A stretch of DNA of 64,000 nt from contig NZ_AQQU01000001.1 of the NCBI RefSeq assembly GCF_002210105.1, positions 1,214,501 through 1,278,500 on the forward strand, written 5' to 3'. A model generated the notes under the pieces. It ran no database searches, had not been told where the DNA came from, and worked only from the letters and a program-made list of their open reading frames with translations. The position numbers were made by a program, and so were the translations under genes. This stretch comes from Oceanicola sp. 22II-s10i (GTDB taxonomy: Bacteria; Pseudomonadota; Alphaproteobacteria; Rhodobacterales; Rhodobacteraceae). Each line of letters starts with the position of its first letter. Positions within the stretch are counted from its first letter, which is position 1. Of the stretch, positions 61,352 through 64,000 are shown one piece after another.

Positions 61352-61912
61352 TTATGGTATCTGGCGGAGCTGGTATTCGCTGCTGCCGCGCCGCACCACT
61401 TTGTATTGTTGCTCTTCGTTATCCTCAGCATACGCTGATTTTTCAAGCTTTTCGAGCGCGAGGCGAAGATTGTCGCGGATTGCGTCACTTTCGCCATTGT
61501 CCAGTGCATAGGCCCGTTTCAGCACCTGCACCGCCTCGGCGGTTTCACCCTTTTCCAGCAGAACGATCCCGAGGTTGTTCCACATCTCGGGCGTGGAATC
61601 CTCGGCCTCGATCGCTTCGCGCAGCAACTTTTCGGCCTGACCGAGCCGCCCGAGCCCGAGGTTCGCGGTGCCGATGGCGGCCTTGACGTCGGTGGTCATG
61701 CCATATTCGCCCGCCGCCCGGACATAGGCCTCGAGCGCCAGTTCGTGTTCGCCTGCGTCCATCAGCCTGTGGCCGACAACCAGCCCGTCCACCGCCTTGG
61801 CGTTCGGTTTCACGCCGGGCGCGTAAACCTGTTCGCCAGCAGGGGAAAAGCCGCCCGGTGAACAGGCGGCCAGTCCGAATGTCAGGATGATGGCGACAAC
61901 CCCCTTCGCCAT
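61352..61912 (-). CDS. Small TPR lipoprotein of the tad locus
   Basis: A 186-residue lipoprotein with lipobox GLAACSP (Cys17) and about three tetratricopeptide repeats, ending in a charged tail (KLEKSAYAEDNEEQQYKVV). A clear repeat is PEMWNNLGIVLLEKGETAEA. It lies between tadC and the tadD-like gene, 21 bases after tadC. Tandem TPR lipoproteins are common in tad loci, and the two may bind each other or the secretin. The precise role is unknown. Confidence 0.75.
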   Translation of the reverse strand: MAKGVVAIILTFGLAACSPGGFSPAGEQVYAPGVKPNAKAVDGLVVGHRLMDAGEHELALEAYVRAAGEYGMTTDVKAAIGTANLGLGRLGQAEKLLREAIEAEDSTPEMWNNLGIVLLEKGETAEAVQVLKRAYALDNGESDAIRDNLRLALEKLEKSAYAEDNEEQQYKVVRRGSSEYQLRQIP

Positions 61913-61933
61913 GTCTGCGTCATGCCTCGTTTA

Positions 61934-62902
61934 TCAGGGACCCATGTTCCCCATTTGTGTGATGCCGTGCACCGAAGGACCGACCAGGATGATCAGCAGC
62001 GGCGGCACCGTCAGCATCATTGTGGCAAGGGTCATCTTGGTCGGCAACTTGTTTGCCTTCTCCTCGGCGCGCATCACACGCTTGTCACGCATTTCGCCCG
62101 CATAGACCCGCAGCGCTTCGGCGATCGAGGTGCCGAAGGTGGCCGACTGGATCAGCACGGTGACGAAGGACGAAATGTCCATCACGCCGCAGCGTTCGGC
62201 CATGTCGGACAGCACGGTCGGCTTGTCCTTGCCCGCCTTGATCTCGTGGCTGACGATCTCGAATTCGTCCGCAAGGGCAGGGTAGGAGGTGCGCATTTCC
62301 TTGGAGACGCGGATGATCGCCTGGTCCATCGACTGGCCCGCTTCGACGCAGACCAGCAGCATGTCGAGGCTGTCGGGGAAACCGTCCTGGATCTCTTCCT
62401 GCCGCTGCTGCTGGCGCTTTGTGACCCAGTATTTCGGGAACATGTAGCCGACGCCGCCGGGACCGAGAATCCAGATCAGCGTCTGCTGCGTGGTCGGGTT
62501 GTCGCCGGCCTTGAACAGCACGAAGAAGATGACGCCCACGACGATCCCGATGATGCCGAGCGCAAACTGCGCGAAGTGGAAGAAGCGGACCGCGTCCTTG
62601 GTGCGGTAACCGGCCTGCAGCAGCTTGAGCTTGGCGGCCGAGTATTCCTCTTCGCTCTTGGGTTCGAGGAAGGTGGAATACTTCTCCAGCTTGTCGTTCT
62701 TGCGCGCCGTCCGCAGACGGTCCTTCTTGCCACCGGCCTTGGGGGCCTCGGTCTGCTGCTTGAGCTTTTCCAGCGGATCCTGCTGCTTTTTCAGCAGGAC
62801 CGGCAGGGTAAAAAGGACCAGCAGGGCGCCAAGGCCGCCGACCGCATAGATCGGGCCGAGGGGGCCGAGCATGTCGACCAGGAAGGAATTGATGGCGTCC
62901 AT
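61934..62902 (-). CDS. tadC: Tad pilus inner-membrane protein TadC
   Basis: A 322-residue GspF-like protein with one N-terminal span (about 15-35), a pair near 115-155, a cytoplasmic T2SSF domain (about 175-300; GFPDSLDMLLVCVEAGQSMDQAI) and a last span near 290-310. A Lys-rich loop (QDPLEKLKQQTEAPKAGGKK) follows the first span. With TadB it forms the platform driven by the ATPase TadA. It starts 12 bases after tadB. Confidence 0.88.
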   Translation of the reverse strand: MDAINSFLVDMLGPLGPIYAVGGLGALLVLFTLPVLLKKQQDPLEKLKQQTEAPKAGGKKDRLRTARKNDKLEKYSTFLEPKSEEEYSAAKLKLLQAGYRTKDAVRFFHFAQFALGIIGIVVGVIFFVLFKAGDNPTTQQTLIWILGPGGVGYMFPKYWVTKRQQQRQEEIQDGFPDSLDMLLVCVEAGQSMDQAIIRVSKEMRTSYPALADEFEIVSHEIKAGKDKPTVLSDMAERCGVMDISSFVTVLIQSATFGTSIAEALRVYAGEMRDKRVMRAEEKANKLPTKMTLATMMLTVPPLLIILVGPSVHGITQMGNMGP

Positions 62903-62914
62903 CGCGGGCTCTCC

Positions 62915-63883
62915 TCAGACCTTGATGTTCACGAGCATCCGCATCACGTAGAGGTTGGCCGCAAGGAAGGCCGCCACCGCGATGCAGGCGTGGATGAAAT
63001 AGGGGTGGTCCAGCACTTCGTCGTAGTAGTGCGGGTCCATCACGTTGATGACGATCAGCGCGAAGATCGGGAAGCCGGACAGGAACTTGCCGGACCATTG
63101 CGCCTCGGCGGTGATCGCCTTGACGCGCCGGAACAGGCGGAAGCGCGACCGGATCACGGCGGCCAGACCGGCCAGCACCTCGGCCAGGTTACCGCCCGAC
63201 TGCTGCTGGATGGTCACGGCGACGGCGAGGAAGCGAAGGTCCTGCATGTCCAGCCGTTCGGCCATGTCCTTGAGCGCCTCGCCCAGATCGCGGCCATAGG
63301 CGGCCTCGTCCGCGATGACCCCGAATTCCGAGGCGAGCGGATCCTGCACTTCCTTTGCGACGATGCCGATGGCGGACGAGAACGGGTGTCCGACGCGCAG
63401 CGAGCGGACCATCAGTTCCACCGCATCCGGCAGCTGTTCCTCGATCAGCGAGGCACGCTTCTTGGCCTTGTGTCCGACCCAGGTGTAGACCCCGCCGACA
63501 CCCATGGCGACGGACATCACGACACGGATCGGAACCGATGTCGCGGTCATCATCGTCAGGCCGACGAAGGCCACGCCGCTGAGAAGCACCATGATCATGA
63601 TCAGCTGCTGCGGCGTAAAGGCGATGGCCGCCTTCTGCGCCTTGTTGGCCAGCATCGCGTAGAGCGGGATCGACCGCGACGACATGTGCTGCTGCATCTC
63701 CTTGCGGAGCTTTTCCAGCACTTCCTCGCGGCCCGCGCCCTTTTCCATCATCTCCAGACGACGGTTCACGCGGCTGTTGAGGCTGATCGACTTTCCGAAG
63801 ACCGTCAGATAGAGGCCCTCGACCAGCACGATTACGCCGACGAAGATCAGGCCGTAGATGACCAGGGATGCCGTATTTGCCAT
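62915..63883 (-). CDS. tadB: Tad pilus inner-membrane protein TadB
   Basis: A 322-residue GspF-like platform protein. It has a first span near 8-28, two near 90-130, the T2SSF domain (about 145-275; QLPDAVELMVRSLRVGHPFSSAI and TIQQQSGGNLAEVLAGLA) and two final spans. TadB and TadC together form the inner-membrane base of the Flp/tad pilus. The gene starts six bases after the tadA stop, so tadA, tadB and tadC are one operon. Confidence 0.9.
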   Translation of the reverse strand: MANTASLVIYGLIFVGVIVLVEGLYLTVFGKSISLNSRVNRRLEMMEKGAGREEVLEKLRKEMQQHMSSRSIPLYAMLANKAQKAAIAFTPQQLIMIMVLLSGVAFVGLTMMTATSVPIRVVMSVAMGVGGVYTWVGHKAKKRASLIEEQLPDAVELMVRSLRVGHPFSSAIGIVAKEVQDPLASEFGVIADEAAYGRDLGEALKDMAERLDMQDLRFLAVAVTIQQQSGGNLAEVLAGLAAVIRSRFRLFRRVKAITAEAQWSGKFLSGFPIFALIVINVMDPHYYDEVLDHPYFIHACIAVAAFLAANLYVMRMLVNIKV

Positions 63884-63889
63884 GACATC

Positions 63890-64000
63890 TTACTCCGCTG
63901 CGATCGGTTCGAAGATTTGCGGCGGCAGGTCATAGCCCCACTGCTTGAACCGTTCGGAATAGTGCGACCGGACACCGGTCGCGGTGTAGTGGCCGATGAT
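63890..64000 (-). CDS. tadA: Tad pilus ATPase TadA/CpaF, C-terminal end only
   Basis: Thirty-six codons are visible, ending in TAA at 63890-63892; the rest lies beyond the window. The tail GHYTATGVRSHYSERFKQWG, then YDLPPQIFEPIAAE, is typical of the C-terminus of CpaF/TadA pilus ATPases, and the gene directly precedes tadB. The catalytic domain is not in view, so the call rests on this tail and on gene order. Confidence 0.75.
   Translation of the reverse strand: MIGHYTATGVRSHYSERFKQWGYDLPPQIFEPIAAE

Overview
The window is chromosomal DNA of a GC-rich alphaproteobacterium, most likely a Rhodobacteraceae (roseobacter-group) species. The evidence is the TRAP transporter operon, the alphaproteobacterial-style tad pilus genes, the OxyR/KatG pair and a characteristic dispersed hairpin. 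Genes are tightly packed, with many ATGA/TGATG overlaps and several convergent 3' overlaps. No rRNA, tRNA, CRISPR array, prophage or insertion sequence was seen. No gene-free stretch exceeds 300 bases.

Layout. 1-5.3 kb: end of an NhaA antiporter, a KpsT/KpsE-type capsule export pair and a phosphohexomutase. 5.4-14.5 kb: an RpiR-controlled catabolic island with an N-formylglutamate amidohydrolase-like enzyme, a DctQMP TRAP transporter, a glutamine synthetase-like ligase, an aldehyde dehydrogenase and an Fe-type alcohol dehydrogenase. Together these suggest a gamma-glutamylated amine or amino-alcohol pathway. 14.6-20.2 kb: two unknown envelope proteins and a PqiA-PqiA-PqiB-PqiC (MCE) lipid transport operon.

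20.4-37.2 kb is the most interesting part. A seven-gene operon encodes a serine palmitoyltransferase-like enzyme, a DUF4833 protein, myo-inositol-phosphate synthase, a eukaryote-like 3-ketodihydrosphingosine reductase, a CdsA-like cytidylyltransferase and an LptF/LptG-like permease pair. It is followed by a sugar-phosphate cytidylyltransferase, two CDP-alcohol phosphotransferases, a PimA-like glycosyltransferase, a Stealth phosphotransferase, an FGGY kinase, a possible Frag1/DRAM/Sfk1-like membrane protein, an exostosin-like transferase and an export ABC protein. I infer a dedicated system that makes, decorates and exports an inositol- or polyol-headgroup (sphingo)lipid. The product is not proven, and no ceramide synthase was recognised in the window.

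37.3-40.6 kb: katG and divergent oxyR. 40.6-47.6 kb: an IclR-controlled organic acid module (membrane transporter, HMG-CoA lyase-like, MmgE/PrpD, ADP-forming acyl-CoA synthetase). 47.6-58.2 kb: a very large acidic protein, thiamine pyrophosphokinase, an EamA permease, an Lhr-type helicase, a MarR/MFS efflux pair and a MoxR/AAA-type ATPase. 58.3-64 kb: a polytopic membrane protein and the 3' part of a tad pilus operon on the minus strand (tadA end, tadB, tadC, two TPR lipoproteins, prepilin peptidase).
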